64,000 nucleotides of DNA from Roseomonas mucosa ATCC BAA-692 (GCF_000622225.1 NZ_JHWD01000002.1:186001-250000); one strand, 5' to 3'; shown: positions 17,621 to 26,455, numbered from the stretch's first letter. Notes: a model not told the origin generated them from the sequence alone. Program-made: numbers and translations.

Positions 17621-17660
17621 ACGAAACAGGGGCATCCCGGCCGGGATGCCCCTGTTTCGT
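17621..17660. terminator. Perfect 40-bp palindrome terminator
   Basis: Two 20-base arms starting ACGAAACAGG meet with no spacer, a perfect palindrome. In RNA it folds into a long hairpin whose descending arm ends in CTGTTTCGTTG. It lies 28 bases after the secreted repeat protein and 132 bases before epmB, so it should insulate the two. Confidence 0.85.
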
Positions 17661-17791
17661 TGTGGCCTCCGCCATCTCGCCCCCTTGCCACGCCCACCCG
17701 GGGCGCCATCCAGTTGCCCCGCAGGCGCGGCCCAGTCCCCCCGGCCCTGCCGCTTCCACCACCGCGCATCCTGGTCTAGCTGCTGGCCGCC

Positions 17792-18892
17792 ATGCCCGAT
17801 GGCCTTTCCCGCCCCGCCATGCCGAGCCCCGCCCGCACCCTCCGCAGCCCGGAGGCGCTGGCGGAGGCTGGCCTCGTTCCCGCGGCGGCCCTGCCCGGCC
17901 TGCGGGCCGTGTCGGAACGCTATGCCATCTCCGTCACGCCCGCCGTGGAGGTGCTGATCGACCGCGCCGACCCGGCCGATCCTATCGCGGCGCAGTACAT
18001 CCCGCAGGCGGCGGAACTCCTCGCCTCCCCGCAGGAGCTGGAAGACCCGACCGCCGACCATCCACATTCCCCGGTGAAGGGCGTGGTCCATCGCTATCCC
18101 GACCGTGCCCTGCTGAAGCCGCTGCTGGCCTGCCCGGTCTATTGCCGCTTCTGCTTCCGGCGGGAACAGGTCGGCCCGGACGGCGGGCTGCTGTCGGAGG
18201 CGGAGCTGAACGCGGCCCTGGACTACTTCGCCCGCATGCCGCAACTGCGCGAGGCGATCCTGACCGGCGGCGACCCGCTGATGCTCTCGCCCCGCCGCCT
18301 CGGCACCATTGTCGCCCGCCTGTCCGCCATCCCGCATATCGAGGTCATCCGCCTCCATTCCCGCGTGCCGGTGGCCGATCCCGCCCGCGTCACGGAGGCG
18401 CTGGCCGGAGCGCTGGACACGGAGAAGGCGCTTTTCCTCTGCGTGCATGCCAACCATGCCCGCGAATTCTCCCCCCCGGCCCGTTCCGCCCTGCGCCTCC
18501 TGGCGCGGGGCGGGGTGGCCCTGCTCGGCCAGTCGGTGCTGCTGCGCGGAGTGAACGACAGCGAGGCCGCGCTGGAGGACCTCTTCCGCGCCATGCTGGC
18601 CAGCCGGGTGAAGCCCTACTACCTGCACCAGCTCGACCGCGCGCCCGGCACCGCCCGCTTCGAGGTGCCGATCGCCGAAGGCCGCCGCCTGCTCCGCACC
18701 CTGCGCGGCCGCCTCACCGGCCTGGCCTGGCCGGTCTATGCGCTCGACACGCCGGGCGGTGGCGGCAAGGCGCCGATCGGGCCGGAATTCGCCACGCCGG
18801 AAGGCATGGACTGGGTGGTGGAACGGCCGCTGGACGGCGTGCCCTACCGCCACGCCGTGCCGGAACGCGACCCAGGCCGGCCCTTGCCTTGA
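17792..18892 (+). CDS. epmB: EF-P beta-lysylation protein EpmB (radical SAM lysine 2,3-aminomutase)
   Basis: Radical-SAM and PLP enzyme that isomerises L-lysine to (R)-beta-lysine for EF-P modification. The 366-residue product has the cluster ligands Cys114, Cys118 and Cys121 in CPVYCRFCFR, the TGGDPLML SAM-binding motif and a PGGGGKAPI motif with the PLP-binding Lys. It is short like EpmB, lacking the C-terminal tetramerisation tail of catabolic KamA. That, and the nearby epmA and efp, argue for EpmB. Confidence 0.92.
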   Translation: MPDGLSRPAMPSPARTLRSPEALAEAGLVPAAALPGLRAVSERYAISVTPAVEVLIDRADPADPIAAQYIPQAAELLASPQELEDPTADHPHSPVKGVVHRYPDRALLKPLLACPVYCRFCFRREQVGPDGGLLSEAELNAALDYFARMPQLREAILTGGDPLMLSPRRLGTIVARLSAIPHIEVIRLHSRVPVADPARVTEALAGALDTEKALFLCVHANHAREFSPPARSALRLLARGGVALLGQSVLLRGVNDSEAALEDLFRAMLASRVKPYYLHQLDRAPGTARFEVPIAEGRRLLRTLRGRLTGLAWPVYALDTPGGGGKAPIGPEFATPEGMDWVVERPLDGVPYRHAVPERDPGRPLP

Positions 18893-18950
18893 CGGTTCCA
18901 GAGCGGGACGGCCTGGGAAAGGGATCGCCCCTCTCCGCACGCGGCCATGG

Positions 18951-19514
18951 TCACATCCCGGCCGACCCGCCGCCATTTTCCGCCCGCAGGCGCCGGAGCA
19001 GCGGCTCCACCTCGCCCGGACGCCGCAGCCGGTGCCATTCCAGATGCGCCAGCGCCGGGTCCGCCAGCAGCGCCGCATGGGCCCGGCGCTGCTCCGCATA
19101 GGTGCGCCATGCCCAGCGGATCGGGTGATCCGCGTCGAGCCATTGCCGGAACGCCTCCCGGTTCCCGGTGCCCGGCCAGATCTCCCGCCGTGTCAGCGCC
19201 CGCTGCAGGGAGCGCCAGGCGACCCGCCGCATCACCAGGCCGCGCGGATAGTCGAGCCAGACCACATGCGTCGCGCGGTCCAGCACAAGATCCTGCACCC
19301 GGCCGTAGTTGCCGTCGCTGACCCATCCCTCCCCCGCCACGGCCAACGCCACGCGCCGCCGGAACTCCGGCAGGTCATGAGTGTTCAGGTCGCGCCAGCC
19401 CGCCTGCCAGTTGATCGCGTCCAGCTCGACATGCGGCACCCCCAGTGCGGCGGCGAGGCGCCCCGCCAGGGTGGACTTGCCCGACCCCGAAACCCCGAAG
19501 ACGGCGACGCGCAC
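18951..19514 (-). CDS. P-loop nucleoside/shikimate kinase-like ATPase
   Basis: A 187-residue adenylate-kinase-like protein of the topology-modulation (FlaR-like) type. Walker A is GVSGSGKSTLA (7-17), followed by HVELDAINWQAGW, and the Walker B-like segment is VVWLDYPRGLVMRRVAWRS. An arginine-rich lid follows. The substrate is unknown. It converges with epmB (58-base gap) and is divergent from efp, and it is probably unrelated to the EF-P system. Confidence 0.82.
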   Translation of the reverse strand: MRVAVFGVSGSGKSTLAGRLAAALGVPHVELDAINWQAGWRDLNTHDLPEFRRRVALAVAGEGWVSDGNYGRVQDLVLDRATHVVWLDYPRGLVMRRVAWRSLQRALTRREIWPGTGNREAFRQWLDADHPIRWAWRTYAEQRRAHAALLADPALAHLEWHRLRRPGEVEPLLRRLRAENGGGSAGM

Positions 19515-19710
19515 CCCTGTCTCCTTCCGCTTCCCGGCCCGTGGCGGGGCACCGCCGCCCCTACCCGCGTCCGCCGCGCCCCAGCCCCACGGCCCGCCCC
19601 ATGCCGGTCCCGGTTGCCCGAAAGCGCCTACGGGGCTAAACGCCGCCCTTCAGCGCGGGCGCCCGCCGCCCGCCCGCTCCTTTTCAAAAGACCGAGGACG
19701 AGCCGCCCCC

Positions 19711-20280
19711 ATGGCGAAGCAGCAGGCCAACCAGATGCGCCCTGGCCAGGTGATCGAGTTCGAGGGCCGCCGCTGGTCCGTGCTCAAGATCAACATCATG
19801 ACCCCCGGCAAGGGCGCCGCCGTGATCCAGGTCGAGATGCGCGACGTGAAGAGCGGCACCAAGAAGGACCAGCGCTGGCGCACCCAGGACACGGTGGAGC
19901 GCCTGACCACCGAGGACAAGGAGTACACCTACTCCTACGCCGATGGTGAGAGCCTGATCCTCATGGACCCGGAGACCTTCGAGCAGCATAGCGTGCCCAA
20001 GGAGATCCTGGGCGACCGCCTGCCCTTCCTGGTCGAGAACATGGTCGTCAACGTCCGCCTGATCGAGGGCGACCCGGTCTCCATGGACCTGCCGGACACG
20101 GTGGTGCTGGAGGTGACCGAGGCCGATCCGGTGATCAAGAACCAGACCGCGACCTCCTCCTACAAGCCCGCCATGCTCTCCAACGGCGTGAAGACCCAGG
20201 TGCCCCCCTTCATCGCCACCGGCGAGAAGATCGTGGTCCGCACCGAGGACGCCTCCTACGTGGAGCGCGCCAAGGGCTGA
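19711..20280 (+). CDS. efp: Elongation factor P
   Basis: EF-P rescues ribosomes stalled at polyproline. The 189-residue product has three domains (KOW-like, OB, C-terminal). Lys34 sits in MTPGKGAAV, the exact position that EpmA/EpmB beta-lysylates in E. coli, in a loop context consistent with that type of modification. Pro-rich proteins are abundant here (TolA, the 21.5-kb OmpA-like protein, the RND adaptor tail), so EF-P demand is plausible. A GC-rich leader precedes the ATG at 19711. Confidence 0.96.
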   Translation: MAKQQANQMRPGQVIEFEGRRWSVLKINIMTPGKGAAVIQVEMRDVKSGTKKDQRWRTQDTVERLTTEDKEYTYSYADGESLILMDPETFEQHSVPKEILGDRLPFLVENMVVNVRLIEGDPVSMDLPDTVVLEVTEADPVIKNQTATSSYKPAMLSNGVKTQVPPFIATGEKIVVRTEDASYVERAKG

Positions 20281-20375
20281 GGCCCGCGCCGGGCCCCGCC
20301 GGCCCGGCCCCTCCCCGCCGCCGTGGCGGTGGTTCTTCCGAAGCCGGCGGCGCCCTTCCCCGGGCGCCCCGATCC

Positions 20376-20400
20376 GGGCAGGCTGCGGCCTGCCCTTTCC
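20376..20400 (+). terminator. Rho-independent-type terminator after efp
   Basis: An 8-bp GC stem (GGGCAGGC / GCCTGCCC) with a TGCG loop is followed by TTTCCC. It lies about 100 bases after the efp stop and before the IMPase gene. The short T-run makes it moderate. Confidence 0.6.
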
Positions 20401-20525
20401 CGTCATTCCCCGCCCGGCGCGCTTCCGACCGGGCCGCGCCCCCCGGATCCCGCCAGCGGCCCCCGCCAGCGTCCCCGGGGGCAGCCGGCCGGCCCCACGC
20501 CCCGGGCGCAGCGAGGATCCACGCG

Positions 20526-21374
20526 ATGCGCCCGAGCCCCCGACTCTCCCCCGCGCTTAATGTCGTCATCCAGGCCGCGCAGAAGGCCGGCAAGCGCCTG
20601 CTGCGCGACTTCGGCGAGGTCGAGAACCTCCAGGTCAGCGTGAAGGGACCCGGCGACTTCGTGTCCCAGGCCGACCTGCGCGCCGAGGAAAGCCTGCGCG
20701 CCGATCTTTCCAAGGCCCGCCCGGGCTTCGCCTTCCTGATGGAGGAAAGCGGCGAGAGCGGCGAGAAGGACTGGGAATGGCGCTGGGTGGTGGACCCGCT
20801 CGACGGCACCAGCAACTTCCTGCACGGCATCCCGCAGTGGTGCGTCTCCGTCGGCATCGAGAAGCGCACCGGCGAGAACAGCTCCGAACTCATGGCCGGC
20901 GTCATCTACAACCCGGCGATGGACGAGCTGTTCTGGGCCGAGAAGGGCATGGGCGCCTTCCTCAACGACCGCCGCCTGCGCGTGTCCGGCCGCCGCAACA
21001 TGCAGGAGGCGCTCTTCGCCACCGGCATCCCCTTCGCCAGCGCGCCGAAGCGAGCCGAGTTCTCCGCCACCCTGGCCAAGCTGATGCCGCAGGTGGCCGG
21101 CGTGCGGCGATTCGGCGCCGCGGCGCTCGATCTCGCCTGGGTGGCGGCGGGCCGCTACGAGGGCTTCTGGGAGCTGGGGCTGAAGCCCTGGGACTGCGCC
21201 GCCGGGATCGTGCTGATCAAGGAGGCCGGCGGCTACGTCACCGATCCGGACGGCAACGACCCCTGGCCGCACGGCAACATCGTCGCCGGCAACCCGAACC
21301 TGCACGGCCCGCTGCGCGAGGCGGTGGCCGAGGGCATCGCCCGCGTCGCCACCAGCCGCGGCACGGCGGGCTGA
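20526..21374 (+). CDS. Inositol monophosphatase family protein
   Basis: Mg-dependent phosphatase (SuhB-like superfamily). The 282-residue product has the metal-binding motifs FLMEESGE, VDPLDGTSNFLHG and the C-terminal LKPWDCAAGIVLIKEAGG. The real substrate could be inositol phosphate, 3'-phosphoadenosine phosphate or a related sugar phosphate. In relatives this gene commonly precedes the channel/OmpA-like genes seen here, which start 160 bases downstream. Confidence 0.93.
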   Translation: MRPSPRLSPALNVVIQAAQKAGKRLLRDFGEVENLQVSVKGPGDFVSQADLRAEESLRADLSKARPGFAFLMEESGESGEKDWEWRWVVDPLDGTSNFLHGIPQWCVSVGIEKRTGENSSELMAGVIYNPAMDELFWAEKGMGAFLNDRRLRVSGRRNMQEALFATGIPFASAPKRAEFSATLAKLMPQVAGVRRFGAAALDLAWVAAGRYEGFWELGLKPWDCAAGIVLIKEAGGYVTDPDGNDPWPHGNIVAGNPNLHGPLREAVAEGIARVATSRGTAG

Positions 21375-21533
21375 GCGGCACGCCTCCCGGGGGCGGGCCG
21401 GGTTGCATCGCCGCGGCCGTTTCCGCCTCCCTTCCGCCGCCCGCGTGATGCGCCCCACCGGGCCCCGGGGCCCGGCAAAGCGCGACAGGGGGCTGTTCCG
21501 GCCCCCGCCGATCTGCTCTAGCCTGCGCGGCCG

Positions 21534-22130
21534 ATGCCTCCGGTCCCAAAATTTCTCCGGCCCGCCCTGATCCTGGCGTGCCTGCTTGACGTCCTCCCCG
21601 GTCCGGGGTGGGCGCAATCCGACCTGCCCCTGCCGCCGCCCCCACCCCCGGCGCCGCCGCCGCCCGCCGTGCTGGCCCCAGGCCCCATGCCGCGCCCGCC
21701 CGCGCCGCCCGTCACCGCCGCCTATGCCGACATCCCGCTGGCCGACGGCATCGCCGTCCTGCCCGAGGGCGGCTGGCGCCTGCAGGGCGACATCACCCCG
21801 CCGCAACAGGCGGCGCTGCAAAGGCTCGCCAAGGCCATGGCGGAGCGCAGCCGGGGCCGCGTCACCGTGCTGGCCCGCGTTTCCGGCCCGGCGGACGACC
21901 TTTCCACCGCCCGCCGCGACAGCCTTTCCCGGGCGCAGGAGATCAAGCGCACCCTCGAATCCGGCGGCCTGCCCGGCACGCGCATCGACCTGCGCCCGCT
22001 CGGCCTGACCATCGAGGCGACCGACAGCATCGACCTGATCCCGCCCGCCCCGCTGCGCGGCGCCATGGCCCCCGCCGCCCCTTCACCCTCCCCCCCACCG
22101 GCGGCCGCGCCCGCCCCACGCAGAGGATGA
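21534..22130 (+). CDS. Secreted Pro-rich protein with OmpA-like domain
   Basis: A 198-residue exported protein. The signal peptide is about 1-27 (FLRPALILACLLDVLPGPGWAQ). A Pro-rich linker (30-60) follows, then a domain resembling the C-terminal part of OmpA-like peptidoglycan-binding domains (RGRVTVLARVSGPADDLSTARRDSLSRAQEIKRTL, then RIDLRPLGL), and a Pro-rich tail. Canonical OmpA diaminopimelate-binding residues are not obvious. Its stop overlaps the ATG of the channel gene (ATGA), so the two are coupled. Confidence 0.75.
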   Translation: MPPVPKFLRPALILACLLDVLPGPGWAQSDLPLPPPPPPAPPPPAVLAPGPMPRPPAPPVTAAYADIPLADGIAVLPEGGWRLQGDITPPQQAALQRLAKAMAERSRGRVTVLARVSGPADDLSTARRDSLSRAQEIKRTLESGGLPGTRIDLRPLGLTIEATDSIDLIPPAPLRGAMAPAAPSPSPPPAAAPAPRRG

Positions 22131-23266
22131 ACCATCCCATGACCCGCCCCACCCGCTACCTGCTGCGGATGGTGGTCTTCCTGGCCGTGGTGCTGGCCAT
22201 CGCGGCCCTGCTCTCGGCGCAGCTCCTGGTGGCTTTCATGGCCAACCCGGTGCTGAACGGGGTGATCCTCGGCGTGCTGCTGCTGGGCATCGTCTGGACC
22301 TTCCGCCAGGTGCTCACCATCCGGCGCGAGGCCGACTGGCTGGAGGAGTTCCGCCGCCAAGGCCCCGGCCAGACGGCGCAGGCGCCGCCGAGCCTGCTCG
22401 CCCCCATGGCTTCCATGCTGGGCAGCCGGCGCGGCGAGGGCTTCTCCCTGTCCGGTCCGGCGATGCGCTCGGTGCTGGACGGCATCGCCGCGCGGCTCGA
22501 CGAGAGCCGGGAACTCTCCCGCTACATGACCGGGCTGCTGATCTTCCTCGGCCTGCTCGGCACCTTCTGGGGCCTGATCCAGACCATCGGCGCGGTGGGC
22601 GAGGTGATCAACAGCATGTCGGTCGGCTCCGGCGACCTGAACACGCTGTTCAACCAGCTCAAGTCGGGCCTCGCCCAGCCGCTCGGCGGCATGTCGATCG
22701 CCTTCTCCTCCTCCATGCTGGGCCTCGGCGGCTCGCTGGTGCTGGGCTTCCTCGACCTGACCGCCGGGCAGGCACAGAACCGCTTCTACAACGAGCTGGA
22801 GGAATGGCTCGCCTCCGCCACCCGCCTCTCCTCCGGCGTGCTGGGCGCCGAGGGCGAGGGCGGCTCCGTCCCCGCCTATGTGCAGGCCCTGCTGGAACAG
22901 ACCGCCGAGAACCTGGAAGGCCTCCAGCGCATCATGGCGCGCGGCGAGGAACGCTCCGCCCATGCCGGGCAGGCGCTGAACACGCTGACCGAGCGCCTGT
23001 CCGTGCTGACCGACCAGATGCGCGCCAGCCAGGTGCTGATGCAGCGCATGGCCGAGGGGCAGGCATCGCTGAACCCGGTCCTCCACCGGCTGGGCGAGGC
23101 GCAGGGGCATGGCGAGGCCTCCTACGCCCATCTGCGCAACATCGAGCTCTACCTCGCCCGCCTCGTCGAGGAGGTGAGCCAGGGCCGCGCGCAGTCCACC
23201 CAGGAGATCCGCAGCGAGATCAAGCTGCTCGCCCGCACCATCGCCGCCCTGGCGGAATCGCCCTGA
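22127..23266 (+). CDS. MotA/TolQ/ExbB-like proton channel protein with long coiled-coil tail
   Basis: A 379-residue inner-membrane protein. Two N-terminal helices (about 14-35 and 39-57) are followed by a cytoplasmic loop. The conserved ExbB/MotA channel helices (YMTGLLIFLGLLGTFWGLIQTIG, LGGMSIAFSSSMLGLGGSLVLGF) come next, and then a 140-residue cytoplasmic helical tail. The layout is nearer to ExbB/ZorA-type subunits than to flagellar MotA. It pairs with the MotB-like gene 29 bases downstream. The start overlaps the previous stop; an ATG 12 bases on is an alternative. Confidence 0.85.
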   Translation: MNHPMTRPTRYLLRMVVFLAVVLAIAALLSAQLLVAFMANPVLNGVILGVLLLGIVWTFRQVLTIRREADWLEEFRRQGPGQTAQAPPSLLAPMASMLGSRRGEGFSLSGPAMRSVLDGIAARLDESRELSRYMTGLLIFLGLLGTFWGLIQTIGAVGEVINSMSVGSGDLNTLFNQLKSGLAQPLGGMSIAFSSSMLGLGGSLVLGFLDLTAGQAQNRFYNELEEWLASATRLSSGVLGAEGEGGSVPAYVQALLEQTAENLEGLQRIMARGEERSAHAGQALNTLTERLSVLTDQMRASQVLMQRMAEGQASLNPVLHRLGEAQGHGEASYAHLRNIELYLARLVEEVSQGRAQSTQEIRSEIKLLARTIAALAESP

Positions 23267-23295
23267 TGGCGGCCATGCAGGCAGGGCGCTGACCC

Positions 23296-24696
23296 ATGGC
23301 GCGCGGCATCCGGCGTTCCCAGCGCGAGGGGCTCAACGCCTGGCCCGGCTATGTGGACGCCCTGTCCACCCTGCTGATGGTCATCATCTTCGTGCTGCTG
23401 GTTTTCGTGCTGGCGCAGGGCTTCCTGTCCGTCACGCTCAGCTCGCGCGACCGGGCGCTGGACCGGCTGAACCGGCAGGTGGCGGAACTGGCCGACCTGC
23501 TTTCCCTGGAACGCAGCCAGACAGACGAACTCCGCGCCAGCCTCGGCCGTGCCCAGGACGAGGCGCGCCGGGCCGCCGCCGCCCGCGACGCGGCCCAGGG
23601 CGAGCTGACCGGGCTGCGCACGGAACGCGACCAGCTCCATGACGAACGCGACACCCTGCGCGAGGCCCGCGACCAGCTCGCCGCCCGCCTTTCGGATGCC
23701 GAACTCGCCGCGCGCGGCACGGGCGAGCGTATCGCCTCGCTGGAATCGCGCCTGACCGAGGCGCTGGGCCGGGCCGAGGCGGTGGGCGGCCAGACCGCCG
23801 AGGCGGTGCGCCAGCGTGCCGAGGCCGCCCGCGCCCTGAGCGCCGCCCAGGCCGGGCGGCAGCAGGCGGAACAGTCGCTGGCCCAGGCCCAGGCCCAGTC
23901 CCAGGCACAGATCGCCTCGCTCCAGGCCGAGGCCGCGAAGCTCGCCGACCAGGTGCGCGCCCTGACCGCGCTGCGCGACCAGCTGGAGAAGCAGGCGCAG
24001 GAGGCCCAGGCGAAGCTCGGCGAGGAGCAGCGCGCCCATGGCGAGGCGGTGCGCCTGTCGGAAAGCGCCCAGGCCCAGGCCGCCCTGCTGGCCCGGCAGA
24101 TCGACGATCTGAAGGCACAGCTCCAGCGCCTCGCCGCCGCGCTCGACGTGCAGCAGAAGTCCGGGCAGGAGAAGGACGCGCAGATCGCCGATCTCGGCAG
24201 CCGCCTGAACGCCGCCCTCGCCGCCAAGGTCGAGGAACTGCAGCGCTACCGCAGCGACTTCTTCGGCCGGCTGCGCCAGGTGCTGGGCGACCGCCCCGAC
24301 ATCCGCATCGTCGGCGACCGCTTCGTCTTCCAGTCCGAGGTGCTCTTCCCCGTGGGCAGCGCCGACCTGTCCGACAGCGGCAAGGCGCAGATCCGCCAGA
24401 TCGCCGGGGTGCTCAAGGAGATCTCCGGCCGTATCCCGCCCGGCACGCCCTGGATCCTGCGCGTCGATGGCCATGCCGACCGCACGCCCTTCCGTGGCGG
24501 CGGACGCTTCGCCTCGAACTGGGAGCTCAGCGCCGCCCGTGCCATCGCCGTGGCGCAGTTGCTGATCAGCGAGGGCCTGCCCGCCAACCGGGTGGCAGCC
24601 GCCGCCTTTGGCGACAACCAGCCGATCGACCCGGGCGACAGCCCCGAGGCCCTGGCGCGGAACCGGCGCATCGAACTGCGGCTGACCGACCGCTGA
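23296..24696 (+). CDS. MotB-like peptidoglycan-binding OmpA protein with long coiled coil
   Basis: The 466-residue partner of the preceding channel. A single N-terminal helix (about 22-42) carries Asp21 in GYVDALSTLL, equivalent to the MotB proton-binding Asp. A periplasmic coiled coil of some 260 residues (60-320) spans towards the wall. A C-terminal OmpA domain contains LFPVGSADLSDSG, VDGHADRTP, NWELSAARAIAVAQ and ARNRRIELRL. It should be anchored to peptidoglycan and driven by proton flow. The function is unknown; flagellar genes are absent. Confidence 0.88.
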   Translation: MARGIRRSQREGLNAWPGYVDALSTLLMVIIFVLLVFVLAQGFLSVTLSSRDRALDRLNRQVAELADLLSLERSQTDELRASLGRAQDEARRAAAARDAAQGELTGLRTERDQLHDERDTLREARDQLAARLSDAELAARGTGERIASLESRLTEALGRAEAVGGQTAEAVRQRAEAARALSAAQAGRQQAEQSLAQAQAQSQAQIASLQAEAAKLADQVRALTALRDQLEKQAQEAQAKLGEEQRAHGEAVRLSESAQAQAALLARQIDDLKAQLQRLAAALDVQQKSGQEKDAQIADLGSRLNAALAAKVEELQRYRSDFFGRLRQVLGDRPDIRIVGDRFVFQSEVLFPVGSADLSDSGKAQIRQIAGVLKEISGRIPPGTPWILRVDGHADRTPFRGGGRFASNWELSAARAIAVAQLLISEGLPANRVAAAAFGDNQPIDPGDSPEALARNRRIELRLTDR

Positions 24697-24809
24697 GGCC
24701 GGCCAGCCCCCTGGTCCGGCAACCCGTTCCTTGGCGGCAAGGCGCTGCCTTTCCCCCGCCCCCGCCCGGGGCTGGCCACGCAGAGCAACGCCCCAGGCCG
24801 GGGGCCGGA

Positions 24810-25142
24810 TCAGATGATCTTCGCCTCGAAGGGCGGCAGGAGGTCCGGAGCCTCGAATTCCAGCACCCAGAGGTCCGGGTCGCGTTTCACCTGCCGGGCG
24901 ACATAGGCATCGGCCGCCTCCTGGTCCACCGCCACCGTGCCGGTGCCACGCATCCAGGCCTGCCGGCCCTCGGCGTCGCGCACCTGGGACAGCACGACCA
25001 TGCCCTCCCGTCCGTGCAGGACGCAGAGGATGCCGCCGCTGTCGGGGTCCCCCTTGCGCAGCACCATGCCGGGGCGGCCGGCCTGGTCCCCGAGGCGAAG
25101 GGCCATCGAGGCCCAGATACCGGCTTTCACGCGCGCTTCCAT
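24810..25142 (-). CDS. DUF1491 family protein
   Basis: A 110-residue alphaproteobacterial protein of unknown function. It matches DUF1491 over its length: MEARVKAGIWASMALR at the start, GDPDSGGILCVLHGREGMVVLSQVRD in the middle and RDPDLWVLEFEAPDLLPPFE at the end. The ATG at 25140-25142 fits the family start. A longer frame adds only a basic extension. It is divergent from the small basic protein that follows. Confidence 0.8.
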   Translation of the reverse strand: MEARVKAGIWASMALRLGDQAGRPGMVLRKGDPDSGGILCVLHGREGMVVLSQVRDAEGRQAWMRGTGTVAVDQEAADAYVARQVKRDPDLWVLEFEAPDLLPPFEAKII

Positions 25143-25259
25143 GCTTCTGGAGGTGCCGTCGCCGCGCCTGCGGCGCAAGCCCCGCCGCAGCCTCTTGCCG
25201 ACGCCGCGCCGCCGCGCGAAACACCCGCCGCCGACAGGGCATAGGGGATCAGGGAAAAG

Positions 25260-25475
25260 ATGGCTGCACCGGAGCGCCGTTTGACGGAGGGCCAGCGCGC
25301 CTATGAGGCCAAGCGCGCGGCCAAGGCGGGCATGAGCCTGGAGAAGTGGCTCGCATCCCGCGAGCGGGAGCGCGAGACGGCGAAAGCCGCGGCGACCGAG
25401 GCGCCCAAGCCGCCGGGCAAGGCGCGCGCCTTCTTCAGCAAGCTGATGGAAAAGGCCAACAAGCCGATCGGCTGA
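25260..25475 (+). CDS. Small basic hypothetical protein
   Basis: A 71-residue charged protein, rich in Lys, Arg, Glu and Ala, mostly helical (RLTEGQRAYEAKRAAKAGMSLEKWLASRER). It ends in a Lys-rich amphipathic segment (ARAFFSKLMEKANKPIG). A GGGAAAAG-like box lies close to the ATG. It ends 32 bases before the DUF429-like gene and may share its transcript. No function is recognised. Confidence 0.7.
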   Translation: MAAPERRLTEGQRAYEAKRAAKAGMSLEKWLASRERERETAKAAATEAPKPPGKARAFFSKLMEKANKPIG

Positions 25476-25507
25476 AGCCCGGCACCGGCCCCGGCAAGGT
25501 GCGGGCG

Positions 25508-26455
25508 ATGATCGCGGCCCATGCCGATTGGTCGGTGAACCCGGGCAAGCGCTGGTTCACCGGCGCCCGGCGCACGGGACCGGGTGGCTGGCTTGCCACC
25601 GCCCCGCGCCCGGTCGGCGAGCCCGCTGCCTGGGCCGCCGCCCTGCTGGCGGAGGGGCCCACCGTGGCGCTGGGGCTCGACCTGCCGCTCGGCCTGCCGC
25701 GCGCCTATGCCCGGGCGCGCCCCGAACCGGACTTCCCCGCCTTCCTGCGCGGCCTCGCGCGGCAGCCCGGCTTCTGGCGCGTCGCGGAGACGGTGGCCGA
25801 GGTCTCGGCCGGCAGTCCCTTCTACCCGGCGCGCGGGATGCGCGGCATGACCCGGCTGGAACATGCCCTGGCGCTGGGCATGGCGGATGCGTCGGGCCTG
25901 TGCCGGCTCTGCGACCTCGCCACCGCGGAACGCCCCGCCGGGGCGCCGCTCTTCTGGACGCTGGGGGCGAACCAGACCGGCAAGGCGGCGATCTCCGCCT
26001 GGAGGGACTGGCTGGTCCCGGCCCTTTCCGCCGGCGCCCCCTACCGCCTCTGGCCCTTCGAGGGCGGGCTGCACGGCCTGCTGGCGCCGGGCCGGGCCGT
26101 GCTGGCCGAGGTCTATCCGGCCGAATGCCTGCGCCATCTCGGCCTGCGCCTGTCCGGCAGCAAGCGCGACCGCACCGTGCGCCTCCGGGTGCTGCCGGAA
26201 CTGCGGGAGGCCATGGCCCGGCTGGGCGTCCGGCCTGACGCGCCTCTGGCGGAGGCCATGGCGGATGGCTTCGGCGCCGATGCCGCCGGGGAGGACCGCT
26301 TCGACAGCCTGCTCGGCCTGCTCGGCCTCATCGGGGTGCTGGACGGCATCCGGCCGGATTTCGTGCCGGACGATCCCTGGGTGCGGCACTGGGAAGGCTG
26401 GGTGCTGGGCCAGACCAGCCTGCCCGCCGCGCCGCCCTATCCCGCTGGCGTGTAG
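25508..26455 (+). CDS. DUF429-like predicted RNase H-fold protein
   Basis: A 315-residue cytoplasmic protein. Features resembling DUF429 are an N-terminal strand with Asp (AAHADWS), VALGLDLPLGLPRAYA in the position of the second acidic strand, and VLAEVYPAECLRHLGL, like the family EvyPa motif. Relatives are predicted RNase H-like nucleases with no established biological role. The ATG at 25508 gives a sensible start. The stop overlaps the convergent reductase gene by 19 bases. Confidence 0.7.
   Translation: MIAAHADWSVNPGKRWFTGARRTGPGGWLATAPRPVGEPAAWAAALLAEGPTVALGLDLPLGLPRAYARARPEPDFPAFLRGLARQPGFWRVAETVAEVSAGSPFYPARGMRGMTRLEHALALGMADASGLCRLCDLATAERPAGAPLFWTLGANQTGKAAISAWRDWLVPALSAGAPYRLWPFEGGLHGLLAPGRAVLAEVYPAECLRHLGLRLSGSKRDRTVRLRVLPELREAMARLGVRPDAPLAEAMADGFGADAAGEDRFDSLLGLLGLIGVLDGIRPDFVPDDPWVRHWEGWVLGQTSLPAAPPYPAGV

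Noticed and set aside
22127-24696. Zorya defence system
   Set aside because: The channel and MotB-like subunits resemble ZorA/ZorB in layout, but no ZorC, ZorD or ZorE gene is adjacent. Flanking genes are a SuhB-like phosphatase and DUF1491.
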